A stretch of DNA of 64,000 nt from Paenarthrobacter sp. DKR-5 (lineage in GTDB: Bacteria; Actinomycetota; Actinomycetes; Actinomycetales; Micrococcaceae), in the NCBI RefSeq assembly GCF_018531425.1, contig NZ_JAHBOI010000004.1:428323-492322 (forward strand), written 5' to 3'. How positions within the stretch are numbered: position 1 is the first letter of the stretch; each line of letters opens with the position of its first letter. Position numbers and translations under genes: made by a program. This document shows positions 46,845 through 55,433 of the stretch, piece by piece. The notes beneath the pieces were generated by a model that was not told the origin of the DNA, made no database searches, and saw only the letters and a program-made list of their open reading frames with translations.

Positions 46845-47300
46845 TCAGGGGAGCGGCTTGATCGGATAGCCGCTGATGATCGAGATGCGGTTGAAGGAGT
46901 TGATGGTCACTGCGGCCCAGTTCAAGGCTGCGTACTGCTCGTCGGTCAGCTGGGCCCGCGCCTCCTGCAAGGCCGACCGTCGCTCTTCCTCGCCCATGAG
47001 GGTGACGGCTTCGGCGACGGTGAGTGCGCTGAGCTCCAGGTCGGAATAGACACCCGCCTCGCGCCAGGCGGCAAGGACGTGGAGCTTCCGGGCCGGCACG
47101 CCGGCGTCGGCCGCCAAGCGGCTGTGCAGGTCCAGGCAGTAGGCGCAGCCGTTGATCTGGGAAATGCGCACGTTGAGCAGCTCCAGGACGGCGCGGGAGA
47201 TGCCGGCGTCCTCGGCGGCTGCGCGGACCTTGAGCGCGACGGCGTTCAGGCCCTTCCAGATGTCGGGGTTGGACTTGTCGAGGTAGAAGGCGTCACCCAT
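46845..47300 (-). CDS. Carboxymuconolactone decarboxylase family protein (AhpD-like)
   Basis: A 151-residue all-helical protein of the AhpD/CMD family with the redox motif NGCAYCLDLHSR (Cys-x-x-Cys and a following His) near residue 55. Members act as alkylhydroperoxidases or in stress defence. I set the start at ATG 47300; the GTG at 47303 would lie only 3 nt from the TAGGAT box, which ends 6 nt before the ATG. It lies 21 bp downstream of the IclR gene, but with its own promoter overlapping that gene's end. Confidence 0.88.
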   Translation of the reverse strand: MGDAFYLDKSNPDIWKGLNAVALKVRAAAEDAGISRAVLELLNVRISQINGCAYCLDLHSRLAADAGVPARKLHVLAAWREAGVYSDLELSALTVAEAVTLMGEEERRSALQEARAQLTDEQYAALNWAAVTINSFNRISIISGYPIKPLP

Positions 47301-47321
47301 CACGCCATCCTAGCCACCGGT

Positions 47322-48041
47322 CTAGTCGCCGGTCTTGCGCAGCGCCTCGGTAAGGATGCGGGCGGCCCCGCAGACCACCTCGGCGTGCATCCGGCCCGGC
47401 TGCCGGGTGAGTCGTTCGATCGGCCCGGAGATGGACACCGCGGCGATCACGCGTCCGCTCGGACCGCGCACCGGCGCCGACACGGAGGCGACGCCGGGTT
47501 CGCGCTCGCCGAGGCTCTGGCCCCAGCCGCGGCGGCGCACACCGGCGAGGACCGTCGGGGTGAAGCGGGCGTTCTGGAGCCCCTCGAGCAGGCGGTCGTG
47601 GTCCTCCCAAGCCAGCAGCACCTGCGCGGCGGAACCGGCCTTCATTGAGAGCTGCGTTCCGACCGGGATGGTGTCGCGCAGGCCGATCGGCCGCTCGGCC
47701 GAGGCAACGCAGACCCGCCAATCACCCTGCCGCCGGAAGATCTGGGCGCTCTCACCCGTCGCGTCGCGCAGCTGGATGAGCACCGGGCCGGCGGCCGCAA
47801 TCAGGCGGTCCTCGCCCGCCGCGGAGGCCAGTTCCACCAGCCTGCCGCCGAGCACGAAGCGGCCCTGCATGTCCCGGCTGACCAAGCGGTGGTGCACCAG
47901 GGCGAGCGCCAGGCGGTGGACTGTGGGCCGGGCCAGGCCCGTGGCCGCAACCAGCTGGGCAAGGGTGGTGGGGCCGGCCTCGAGGGCATCCAGCACCTGG
48001 GCCGCTTTATCGATGACACCGACGCCACTAGAATTGTCCAT
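47322..48041 (-). CDS. IclR-family regulator, LtbR-like
   Basis: A 239-residue regulator: winged helix (VIDKAAQVLDALEAGPTTLAQLVAATGLARPTVHRLALAL) and an IclR effector domain ending VRGPSGRVIAAVSISGPIERL. It is divergent from leuCD, the position of LtbR in Corynebacterium glutamicum (NdgR in Streptomyces), which represses leucine genes. ATG 48041 (MDNSSGVG) was chosen because a complete promoter ends 6 nt upstream; open frame beyond it crosses the leuC promoter region. The mRNA is probably leaderless. Confidence 0.9.
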   Translation of the reverse strand: MDNSSGVGVIDKAAQVLDALEAGPTTLAQLVAATGLARPTVHRLALALVHHRLVSRDMQGRFVLGGRLVELASAAGEDRLIAAAGPVLIQLRDATGESAQIFRRQGDWRVCVASAERPIGLRDTIPVGTQLSMKAGSAAQVLLAWEDHDRLLEGLQNARFTPTVLAGVRRRGWGQSLGEREPGVASVSAPVRGPSGRVIAAVSISGPIERLTRQPGRMHAEVVCGAARILTEALRKTGD

Positions 48042-48047
48042 GTCTTG

Positions 48048-48076
48048 ATATTGACGTCTCATTATCTGAGATGCAA
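48048..48076 (-). promoter_or_regulatory. IclR-gene promoter with operator in its spacer
   Basis: On the minus strand TTGCAT (48076-48071), a 17-bp spacer and CAATAT (48053-48048) end 6 nt before the start. Between them lies the inverted repeat TCTCA-TTATC-TGAGA (48057-48071), a good candidate for autorepression and for control of leuCD on the other strand (131 bp to leuC). Confidence 0.65.
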
Positions 48077-48202
48077 ATTGTTTCACTGGCGGATCTGACA
48101 GCCGGACTGGTTCAGTTGGTGAACACAAACGTTCAACGGCGATCTGCGCCCGCCCACCACCGAGCGGCGCGGCGGGAACGCCATCGATGAAGGGAGCTGG
48201 CC

Positions 48203-49675
48203 GTGGCCGGAACAGTCCGCAAAACGCTGGCCGAGAAGGTGTGGGATGCACACGTTGTCCGCAAGGGCGAAGGGTCGGGCGACGCTGCCCAGCCCGACCT
48301 TCTCTTCATCGACCTCCACCTCGTCCACGAGGTGACCTCGCCGCAGGCATTCGAGGGCCTGCGGCTGGCGGGACGACCGCTGCGCCGGCCGGACCTGACA
48401 ATCGCCACCGAGGACCACAACACGCCGACGCTGGAGATCGACAAGCCCATCGCCGACCCGACCAGCCGCACGCAGATTGAGACGCTGCGGCACAACTGCG
48501 CCGAGTTCGGCGTCCGCCTGCACCCGCTGGGGGACAAGGAGCAGGGGATCGTCCACGTGGTGGGCCCGCAACTGGGGCTCACGCAGCCCGGCATGACCAT
48601 CGTCTGCGGCGACTCGCACACCTCCACACACGGAGCTTTCGGAGCGCTGGCGATGGGCATCGGCACGTCCGAGGTGGAACACGTCATGGCCACCCAGACG
48701 CTGCCGCTGAAGCCCTTCAAGACCATGGCGGTCAATGTTGAAGGCACCCTGCGGCCGGGAGTCAGCTCGAAGGACATCATCCTCGCCGTGATCGCCAAGA
48801 TCGGCACCGGCGGCGGCCAGGGCTATGTGCTCGAGTACCGCGGCTCGGCGATCCGGGCGCTCTCGATGGAGGCGCGCATGACCATCTGCAACATGTCCAT
48901 CGAGGCGGGCGCCCGTGCCGGCATGGTCGCTCCCGACGAAACCACCTACGCGTACATGAAGGGCCGGCCGCATGCCCCCGAGGGTGCGGACTGGGACGCG
49001 GCGCTGGAGTACTGGCGCACGCTGCAGACCGATGAGGGCGCGGAGTTCGACGCCGAGGTCTTCCTCGACGCGGACACGCTTGAACCGTTCGTCACCTGGG
49101 GCACCAACCCGGGCCAGGGCGTGTCGCTGTCCGAGAGCATCCCGGACCCTGATTCCTTCGGCGACGAGAACGCCAAGTCAGCTGCCGAGCGCGCCCTGCA
49201 GTACATGGGGCTGAGCGCCGGCACGCCGATGAGGGACATCCGGGTGGACACGGTGTTCCTCGGGTCCTGCACGAACTCCCGCGTCGAGGACCTCCGCGCC
49301 GCGGCCGACGTCATCCGCGGCCGGCAGAAGGACCCGAACGTCCGCATGCTTGTCGTGCCAGGCTCCGCACGCGTCCGGCTGGAAGCCGAGGCCGAAGGTC
49401 TGGACAAGGTGTTCAAGGACTTCGGCGCGGAATGGCGTTTCGCCGGCTGCTCGATGTGCCTGGGCATGAACCCGGACCAGCTTGCACCGGGGGAGCGGTG
49501 CGCGTCGACGTCGAACCGCAACTTCGAAGGCCGGCAGGGCAAGGGCGGACGCACCCACCTCGTCTCGCCCGTCGTCGCGGCGGCCACGGCCGTGCGCGGA
49601 ACCCTCAGTTCGCCGTCGGACCTGCCGCCGGTGCCCCCGGCGCGCCAGACCGCCACCAACGTCGCGGCCGCCTAG
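48203..49675 (+). CDS. leuC: 3-isopropylmalate dehydratase, large subunit
   Basis: The 490-residue [4Fe-4S] subunit of isopropylmalate isomerase, second step of leucine synthesis. It has [13 protein letters not shown] at the N terminus, [15 protein letters not shown], and the cluster cysteines in [14 protein letters not shown] and [15 protein letters not shown]. The start is GTG 48203 with AGGGAG 6 nt upstream. It is followed by leuD after 9 bp. The upstream 131 bp contain the IclR operator region. Confidence 0.97.
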   Translation: MAGTVRKTLAEKVWDAHVVRKGEGSGDAAQPDLLFIDLHLVHEVTSPQAFEGLRLAGRPLRRPDLTIATEDHNTPTLEIDKPIADPTSRTQIETLRHNCAEFGVRLHPLGDKEQGIVHVVGPQLGLTQPGMTIVCGDSHTSTHGAFGALAMGIGTSEVEHVMATQTLPLKPFKTMAVNVEGTLRPGVSSKDIILAVIAKIGTGGGQGYVLEYRGSAIRALSMEARMTICNMSIEAGARAGMVAPDETTYAYMKGRPHAPEGADWDAALEYWRTLQTDEGAEFDAEVFLDADTLEPFVTWGTNPGQGVSLSESIPDPDSFGDENAKSAAERALQYMGLSAGTPMRDIRVDTVFLGSCTNSRVEDLRAAADVIRGRQKDPNVRMLVVPGSARVRLEAEAEGLDKVFKDFGAEWRFAGCSMCLGMNPDQLAPGERCASTSNRNFEGRQGKGGRTHLVSPVVAAATAVRGTLSSPSDLPPVPPARQTATNVAAA

Positions 49676-49684
49676 GAGATCGCC

Positions 49685-50284
49685 ATGGAACAGTTCACCA
49701 CCCACACCGGCATCGGCGTCCCGCTGCGGCAGAGCAACGTCGACACCGACCAGATCATCCCCGCTGTCTACCTCAAGCGGATCACCCGGACGGGTTTCGA
49801 AGACGCACTCTTCGCCGCCTGGCGGAAGAACCCCGAGTTCATCCTCAACCAGGAGCCCTTCAACCGCGGGTCGGTGCTGGTTGCCGGCCGCGATTTCGGC
49901 ACCGGCTCCTCCCGCGAACATGCGGTCTGGGCTCTGAAGGACTACGGGTTCAAGGCCGTCCTCTCGTCCCGGTTCGCGGATATTTTCCGCGGCAATTCCG
50001 GCAAGCAGGGGCTGCTCGCCGCGCAGGTGGCGCAGGAGGACATTGAGCTGATTTGGAAGGTGCTGGAGAACGCCCCCGGCACCGAAGTGACGGTCGATCT
50101 GCAGGCCAAGCTCGTGACCTGCGGCAACGTCGTCGCCCCCTTCGACATCGACGACTACACCCGGTGGCGCCTGCTCGAGGGCCTCGACGACATCGGGCTG
50201 ACCCTGCGGCACGAAGCGGACATCTCGGCGTACGAAGCGACCCGGCCCTCCTGGAAGCCGAAGACGCTCCCGGCCAAGCCCTGA
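49685..50284 (+). CDS. leuD: 3-isopropylmalate dehydratase, small subunit
   Basis: The 199-residue swivel-domain subunit that completes isopropylmalate isomerase with LeuC. Signatures are [21 protein letters not shown] near the N terminus and the substrate loop [26 protein letters not shown] 49685 has AGGAGAT upstream, overlapping the leuC stop region. It ends the leuCD operon, with the first 58-bp palindrome starting 72 bp later. Confidence 0.97.
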   Translation: MEQFTTHTGIGVPLRQSNVDTDQIIPAVYLKRITRTGFEDALFAAWRKNPEFILNQEPFNRGSVLVAGRDFGTGSSREHAVWALKDYGFKAVLSSRFADIFRGNSGKQGLLAAQVAQEDIELIWKVLENAPGTEVTVDLQAKLVTCGNVVAPFDIDDYTRWRLLEGLDDIGLTLRHEADISAYEATRPSWKPKTLPAKP

Positions 50285-50355
50285 CGGCGGCGGGTTCCGT
50301 CCCGGTTCCGGTCCGGCCCGCATCCCAGCCCGGGTCCGCCCCGGTTCCGTCTTCT

Positions 50356-50413
50356 GCTGCCGTTTCGGTCATCCGCTGCTGTTGCATCGGGGGCGCATGA
50401 CCAAAACGGCAGC
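50356..50413. repeat. 58-bp palindromic repeat, copy A
   Basis: Arms 50356-50372 and 50397-50413 (GCTGCCGTTTCGGTCAT and its complement) match at 16 of 17 positions, and three more pairs (CGC/GCG) extend the stem inward after one mismatch. Copy B at 50807-50864 has the same length and about 42 of 58 identical bases. Confidence 0.8.
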
Positions 50414-50424
50414 GAAACGGGCCG

Positions 50425-50805
50425 TCACGGGATTCGTGCCGGGCGCCGCGCGGGGTGCAGCCCGGCGTGAATCAGCTGGTCGCTAAGGAGCTCGCGGTCG
50501 AGCGCTGTCTTCCACGTCCACCGGCAGACCCTGAGGCCCGTGGCCCGGAGTCTGTCTTCGCGCATCTTCTCGGCGGCGAGAACGTCCTCGGGGATCCTTC
50601 CCTGCAGGTACCCGCCCCTCGAGCATTTGCGGTATGCGGGTCGGAGGCGGCGCTCAGCAGCGGCGGAAGTGATGGGTGCATCCACCCAGACTCCGCCGCT
50701 CGGGCATGTGCTCGGACACATCGAGGCGGCCAGGTGGAACCGTTCCGGGCTTGAGGGCCTGTGGAGGACCAGTGACGGCTCCAATGCCGCACCGATCAGG
50801 TCCTG
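50425..50805 (-). pseudogene. Remnant of a DUF559/AbiEi-like gene
   Basis: The minus-strand frame ending at 50425 closes with EDVLAAEKMREDRLRATGLR and then VCRWTWK, which strongly resembles the C terminus of the endonuclease-like DUF559 proteins common in Arthrobacter relatives. Upstream of about 50640 the frame (rich in Pro, Ser and Cys) shows no recognisable N-terminal or nuclease part, so the gene looks truncated or decayed. It lies exactly between the two 58-bp palindromes. It could instead be a short intact gene of unknown function if the frame starts near 50913. Confidence 0.45.
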
Positions 50806-50806
50806 C

Positions 50807-50864
50807 GCTGTCGTTTCGGTCAGCCGCGACGGATACACCCACAGCGCATGACTGGAACGACAGC
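50807..50864. repeat. 58-bp palindromic repeat, copy B
   Basis: Arms GCTGTCGTTTCGGTCA (50807-50822) and 50849-50864 match at 14 of 16 positions, with an inner CGC/GCG stem. Relative to copy A, one stem pair changes from C-G to T-A on both arms, so base pairing is kept. The loop sequence differs. Confidence 0.8.
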
Positions 50865-50990
50865 AGATCACGCCGACGACGGCGGCGGACTTCGGTCGGG
50901 CGGCTGGGACCACCGCCCGGAGACGGGCGTCGCCGGCGTGAATCCGGTCACGATAGGACGGCCAAACCGGGCGTGTCAGCAGGGCTAAGT

Positions 50991-51019
50991 TTCAGTCTGG
51001 TAACGCTACCTCCTATGCT
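50991..51019 (+). promoter_or_regulatory. murA promoter
   Basis: TTCAGT (50991-50996), a 17-bp spacer and TATGCT (51014-51019). Transcription should start near 51026, giving a leader of about 48 nt that contains an 18-bp-spaced direct repeat (TGAGGCC-N-TTGAAC at 51024 and 51042). Confidence 0.6.
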
Positions 51020-51040
51020 TAGCTGAGGCCTTTGAACCTC

Positions 51041-51073
51041 GTGAGGCCGTTGAACGTGAGGATTTTGGTGTAG
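51041..51073 (+). CDS. Possible 10-codon upstream frame abutting murA
   Basis: GTG 51041 opens a frame MRPLNVRILV that stops at TAG 51071-51073, directly before the murA ATG. murA itself lacks a close ribosome site (GAGG is 13 nt away), so a terminating ribosome could re-initiate there. No conservation data are available, and it may be chance. Confidence 0.3.
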   Translation: MRPLNVRILV

Positions 51074-52399
51074 ATGAGCAGTGTTCTGACAGTACGTGGC
51101 GGCGTACCCCTCTCCGGCCGGGTCGCCGTCCGCGGAGCCAAGAACCTGGTTCCCAAAGCCATGGTTGCGGCGCTGCTGGGAAGCGAACCGTCCACGCTCC
51201 GCAACGTCCCCGAGATCAAGGATGTCGAGGTTGTCACCAGCCTCCTGCAGCTCCACGGGGTCACGGTGGCCAAGGACCCGGTCACGGGGGATCTGACTCT
51301 CGACCCGACGGACGCGAAGACCGCGCCGAGCACCGAGATCGACGCCCACGCCGGCGACTCCCGGATTCCGATCCTGCTCTGCGGGCCGTTGATCCACGCC
51401 ATCGGCGAGGCCTTCATTCCGGATCTGGGCGGCTGCAAGATCGGTGACAGGCCGATCGACTACCACCTCAGCTCGCTGCGCAGCTTCGGCGCCGTCGTCG
51501 AAAAGCGCCCCGGCGGGATCCACATTTCCGCGCCGAAGGGCCTGAAGGGCACCAAGCTCGAGCTGCCGTACCCGAGCGTGGGCGCCACCGAGCAGGTGCT
51601 GCTGGCCGCAGTCCGCGCCGAGGGCATCACCGAGCTGCGCGGAGCGGCCACCGAGCCCGAAATCATCGACCTGATCTGCGTGCTGCAGAAGATGGGCGCG
51701 ATCATCAGCGTCCAGACCGACCGCACCATCCGGATCGAGGGCGTCCAGGAGCTCCGCGGGTACGTCCACAGCGCCCTGCCCGACCGCAACGAGTCGGCTT
51801 CCTGGGCCTCCGCGGCGCTCGTGACCCGCGGCGACATTTTCGTCCAGGGTGCCTCGCAGCTGGACATGCTGACCTTCCTGAACACCTACCGCAAGGTCGG
51901 TGGCGGGTTCGAGATCCACGACGACGGCATCCGCTTCTTCCATCCGGGCGGCAAGCTCACGCCGCTGGTGCTCGAAACGGACGTGCACCCCGGCTTCATG
52001 ACCGACTGGCAGCAGCCGCTCGTGGTGGCGCTGACGCAGGCGGACGGCGTCTCGATCGTCCACGAGACGGTGTACGAAAACCGTTTCGGCTTCACCGACG
52101 CGCTGATCCGGATGGGTGCGAACATCCAGGTGCACCGCGAATGCCTGGGCAGCGTTCCTTGCCGCTTCGGCCAGCGCAACTTCCTGCACTCTGCGGTGAT
52201 CTCCGGGCCGACCCAGCTCAAGGGCACTGACATTGACATTCCGGACCTGCGCGGCGGGTTCAGCCACCTGATCGCGGCGCTGGCCGCCACCGGGACCTCG
52301 CGCGTCACCGGGATCGAGATCATCAACCGCGGCTACGAGCGCTTCACCGAGAAGCTCGAGGGCCTCGGGGCGGATTTCGACTTCACCGACGGGAACTAG
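51074..52399 (+). CDS. murA: UDP-N-acetylglucosamine 1-carboxyvinyltransferase
   Basis: The first committed enzyme of peptidoglycan synthesis, adding enolpyruvate to UDP-GlcNAc; target of fosfomycin. The 441-residue protein has two inverse alpha/beta domains, the N-terminal RGAKNLVPKAMVAALL with the catalytic-site Lys-Asn, the loop Cys in GGCKIGDRPIDYHLSSL (Cys form, so fosfomycin-sensitive type expected, unlike the mycobacterial Asp form) and the C-terminal DLRGGFSHLIAAL. The start is ATG 51074. plsC follows after 6 bp. Confidence 0.95.
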   Translation: MSSVLTVRGGVPLSGRVAVRGAKNLVPKAMVAALLGSEPSTLRNVPEIKDVEVVTSLLQLHGVTVAKDPVTGDLTLDPTDAKTAPSTEIDAHAGDSRIPILLCGPLIHAIGEAFIPDLGGCKIGDRPIDYHLSSLRSFGAVVEKRPGGIHISAPKGLKGTKLELPYPSVGATEQVLLAAVRAEGITELRGAATEPEIIDLICVLQKMGAIISVQTDRTIRIEGVQELRGYVHSALPDRNESASWASAALVTRGDIFVQGASQLDMLTFLNTYRKVGGGFEIHDDGIRFFHPGGKLTPLVLETDVHPGFMTDWQQPLVVALTQADGVSIVHETVYENRFGFTDALIRMGANIQVHRECLGSVPCRFGQRNFLHSAVISGPTQLKGTDIDIPDLRGGFSHLIAALAATGTSRVTGIEIINRGYERFTEKLEGLGADFDFTDGN

Positions 52400-52405
52400 G
52401 CCAGC

Positions 52406-53200
52406 ATGAGTGAATCCGCCGGGACCCGGACGGCGTTCGGGGTTCTCGCCGGCCTGCTGCGGCCGGTCATGAACCTGGTGCTCGCCAAGAAATGGGAGGG
52501 CACCGAGAAGCTGCCCAAGGGGCAGGGCTTCATCGTGTGCGCCAACCACTGCACCGAGATCGACCCGATCGTTGTAGGGCACATGCTCTACAACCAGGGC
52601 TCGATGCCGCACTTCCTCGCCAAGGCCGGCCTGTTCAAGGTCCCGGTCGTCGGTTCGGCGCTGCGCTGGGCGCGGCAGATCCCGGTCGAGCGCAGCTCCG
52701 GCACGGCCAACGACTCCCTGCGCGTGGCCCAGAAGGTGATGGATGACGGCGGGTCCATCATCATCTATCCGGAGGGCACCCTGACCCGGGACCCCGATCT
52801 GTGGCCGATGAAGGGCCACACCGGTGCCGCCCGCCTGGCACTGCAGACGGGGGCGCCGGTCGTTCCGGTGGCGCACTGGGGTGCGCAGGAACTCTTCCCG
52901 CGCTACGCCAAGCGGCTGCACCTGTTCCCGCGCAAGCGGGTGCGCGTGCTGGTCGGCGACCCGGTGGACCTGAGCGCATTCCGCGACCGGTCGCTGGACA
53001 AGGCCACGCTCATCGAGGCAACCGACGTCATCCTCGACGCGATCACCGCGCTGCTCGCCGAGCTGCGCGGCGAGACGCCGCCGGCGGTGCGCTGGGATCC
53101 GTCGGCGCACAACCAGTCCAAGCACGGCCGCTACATCGAGCGCGGCAGCAATGATCAACCGCCGGCGGCCGGCGGGAACCTGCCGGGGGCCGGCGCGTGA
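52406..53200 (+). CDS. 1-acyl-sn-glycerol-3-phosphate acyltransferase (PlsC-like)
   Basis: A membrane-associated acyltransferase of 264 residues for phosphatidic acid synthesis. Acyltransferase motif I is NHCTEIDPI (a variant of NHxxxxD), motif III is IIYPEGTLTRD and motif IV VVPVAHWG. A Pro/Gly/Ala-rich tail ends the protein. The start is ATG 52406; the end overlaps gpsA by 4 bp. With murA, gpsA and ddl it forms an operon for envelope precursors. It could also acylate other lysolipids. Confidence 0.92.
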   Translation: MSESAGTRTAFGVLAGLLRPVMNLVLAKKWEGTEKLPKGQGFIVCANHCTEIDPIVVGHMLYNQGSMPHFLAKAGLFKVPVVGSALRWARQIPVERSSGTANDSLRVAQKVMDDGGSIIIYPEGTLTRDPDLWPMKGHTGAARLALQTGAPVVPVAHWGAQELFPRYAKRLHLFPRKRVRVLVGDPVDLSAFRDRSLDKATLIEATDVILDAITALLAELRGETPPAVRWDPSAHNQSKHGRYIERGSNDQPPAAGGNLPGAGA

Positions 53201-54276
53201 GTTCACCGGCCAGCGCATCGGCGGGTACGACGGCGCCGGCGAGGCCGCTGCCTGCCGTCACCGCGGTGCTCGGCGCGGGCAGCTGGGGCACCACGTTCGC
53301 CAAGATCCTCGGCGACGCCGCCCTCGCCGACGGTGACGCCGCGCGGAGCATCCGGCTCTGGGGCCGCCGCGCCGCCGTCGTCGAGCAAATCAACACCGCC
53401 CACCGCAACGAGCAGTACCTGCCGGACATCGCGCTCCCGGCGAACATCACCGCGTACGCCGAGGCGGCCGAGGCGCTCGAGGGCGCGGAGCTGGTCGTGC
53501 TTGCGGTGCCGGCGCAGTCGCTCCGCGGGCAGCTGCGTCAGTTCAAGGGCCTGATCGCCCCGGGTGCCGTCGTCGTCAGTCTGATGAAGGGCCTCGAGCT
53601 GGGCACCGACGCGCGCATGAGCGAGGTCATCAGCGAGGAGCTGGGCCTCCCGGCGGAACGGATAGTGGTGGTCTCCGGGCCCAACCTTGCCCTGGAGATC
53701 GCACGCGAGGAGCCGACGGCGTCCGTCTTCGCCTGCACCGACGCCGCCACAGCCCGCTGGGTGGCCGAAGCCTGCACGCCGCCGTACTTCCGGCCCTACA
53801 CCAACACCGACGTGACCGGCGTGGAGATCGGCGGGATCGTCAAGAACGTCATCGCCCTCGCCGTGGGCATCTGTGAAGGCCGGAACTTCGGGGACAATAC
53901 CAAGGCGTCCGTAATCACCCGCGGGCTGGCCGAAACCACCCGCCTCGCGATGGCGCTCGGCGGCCACCTCGAGACGATGGCCGGCCTCGCCGGACTGGGG
54001 GACCTGGTGGCGACCTGCTCCTCGGCCCTGAGCCGCAACCACACCGCCGGGCGGCTGCTCGGCCACGGCCTGACCGTGGATGAAGTGACCGCGAAAATGA
54101 CCCAGACGGCAGAAGGCATCAAGTCCGCCCGCGCCGTACACGACCTGGCCCAGCAACGCGGCGTCGACATGCCGATCACGGCAGCCGTCGTCGCCGTCCT
54201 TCAAGGCAAGATCTCCGTAGACCAATTAGGGCCGTTGCTGCTGGCCCGCGAACTGAAGTCCGAAGGCGAGAAGTGA
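53197..54276 (+). CDS. gpsA: Glycerol-3-phosphate dehydrogenase [NAD(P)+]
   Basis: The enzyme makes sn-glycerol-3-phosphate from dihydroxyacetone phosphate, the backbone used by PlsC-type enzymes. At 359 residues it has the N-terminal AVLGAGSWGTTFAKIL Rossmann motif, VVSGPNLALEIAREEPTASV and the substrate-binding NVIALAVGICEGRNFGDNTKASVITRG. About 25 residues precede the fold, so the true start may be later than GTG 53197, but that GTG overlaps the plsC stop as expected for coupling. It overlaps ddl by 4 bp. Confidence 0.96.
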   Translation: MSSPASASAGTTAPARPLPAVTAVLGAGSWGTTFAKILGDAALADGDAARSIRLWGRRAAVVEQINTAHRNEQYLPDIALPANITAYAEAAEALEGAELVVLAVPAQSLRGQLRQFKGLIAPGAVVVSLMKGLELGTDARMSEVISEELGLPAERIVVVSGPNLALEIAREEPTASVFACTDAATARWVAEACTPPYFRPYTNTDVTGVEIGGIVKNVIALAVGICEGRNFGDNTKASVITRGLAETTRLAMALGGHLETMAGLAGLGDLVATCSSALSRNHTAGRLLGHGLTVDEVTAKMTQTAEGIKSARAVHDLAQQRGVDMPITAAVVAVLQGKISVDQLGPLLLARELKSEGEK

Positions 54277-55427
54277 CCCTGACCGAAAGCGCCGGCGCCC
54301 CGGCACAACCCGGCCGAAAGCCCCGCGTCGCCGTGCTGTTCGGCGGCCGCTCCAGCGAACACGCCGTGAGCTGCGTGACCGCCGAGGGCGTGCTGGGCGC
54401 CATCGACCGTGACAAGTACGACGTCGTCCCGGTCGGCATCGCCAAAAACGGCCAATGGGTGCTGGTGCAGGACCACGACGAGCAGTGGACGCTCAGTGCC
54501 TCAAGCCTGCCGGAAGTGCGTCCCGCAGACGCCACCGTGGCCCTGACCGGCGTCGCCGGCAATTCCCACCGCGGCCTGGTCGCCACCGCCCCCAACAGGG
54601 TGCCGGAGGAACTCGGCGAGGTGGACGTGGTCTTCCCGCTGCTGCACGGGCCCTTCGGCGAGGACGGCACCGTGCAGGGCCTGCTGGAACTGGCCGACGT
54701 GCGGTACGTCGGCGCCGGCGTCCTGGCGTCCGCCGTCGGCATGGACAAGCACTACATGAAGGTCGTCTTCGAGTCGGCGGGTCTGAAGGTCGGACCGTAT
54801 GTGGCGATCACCGACCGTGAGTGGCTCAAGGACAAGGAAGCTGCGCTGGAGCGTTCCGCGGCCCTGGGCTGGCCGCTCTTCGTCAAGCCAGCCCGCGCCG
54901 GATCCTCGATGGGCATTTCGAAGGTGGACCGGCTCGAGGATCTGGAGACTGCGATCCTTGCCGCGCGTGAGCACGACCCGAAGGTCGTCGTGGAGGCCGG
55001 CATCGTTGGCCGCGAGATCGAGTGTGCCGTGCTGCAGGGCCGCGGCTGCGCGGATCCGCGCACCTCGATGCCGGGCGAGATCGTCGTCACCGCCAACGAC
55101 CACGCGTTCTACGACTTTTACGCCAAGTACGTGGGGGACAACGCCGCGGCGCTCAGCTGCCCGGCGGAGCTGCCGGACGACGTCACGGCGCGGGTACGCG
55201 AGCTCGCCGCCGCCGCGTTCGAAGCGGTGGGAGCCGAGGGCCTCAGCCGGGTGGACTTTTTCTACACCCCTGACGGTGAGCTGATCATCAACGAGATCAA
55301 CACCATGCCCGGGTTCACGCCCAAGTCGATGTACCCGCAGATGTGGGCCGCATCCGGGCTGCAGTACCCGGACCTGATCGACGAGCTGATCCAGCTCGCA
55401 CTGACCCGCCGGACCGGACTCCGGTAG
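54273..55427 (+). CDS. ddl: D-alanine--D-alanine ligase
   Basis: An ATP-grasp enzyme of 384 residues joining two D-alanines for the peptidoglycan stem peptide. Key segments are VLFGGRSSEHAVSCVTAEG, PLLHGPFGEDGTVQGLLEL, FVKPARAGSSMGISKV and the metal/phosphate-binding INEINTMPGFTPKSMYP. The serine and YVG...MDK elements of Ddl are present, and the terminal Tyr/Lys of vancomycin-type ligases is not indicated. The start is GTG 54273. It ends the murA operon, 6 bp from the convergent galU. Confidence 0.96.
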   Translation: MTLTESAGAPAQPGRKPRVAVLFGGRSSEHAVSCVTAEGVLGAIDRDKYDVVPVGIAKNGQWVLVQDHDEQWTLSASSLPEVRPADATVALTGVAGNSHRGLVATAPNRVPEELGEVDVVFPLLHGPFGEDGTVQGLLELADVRYVGAGVLASAVGMDKHYMKVVFESAGLKVGPYVAITDREWLKDKEAALERSAALGWPLFVKPARAGSSMGISKVDRLEDLETAILAAREHDPKVVVEAGIVGREIECAVLQGRGCADPRTSMPGEIVVTANDHAFYDFYAKYVGDNAAALSCPAELPDDVTARVRELAAAAFEAVGAEGLSRVDFFYTPDGELIINEINTMPGFTPKSMYPQMWAASGLQYPDLIDELIQLALTRRTGLR

Positions 55428-55433
55428 CTTTTC

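Noticed and set aside
50455..50754. Plus-strand 99-codon frame between the palindromes
   Set aside because: The minus strand carries the recognisable EKMREDRLRATG segment; the plus frame shows no known motif.
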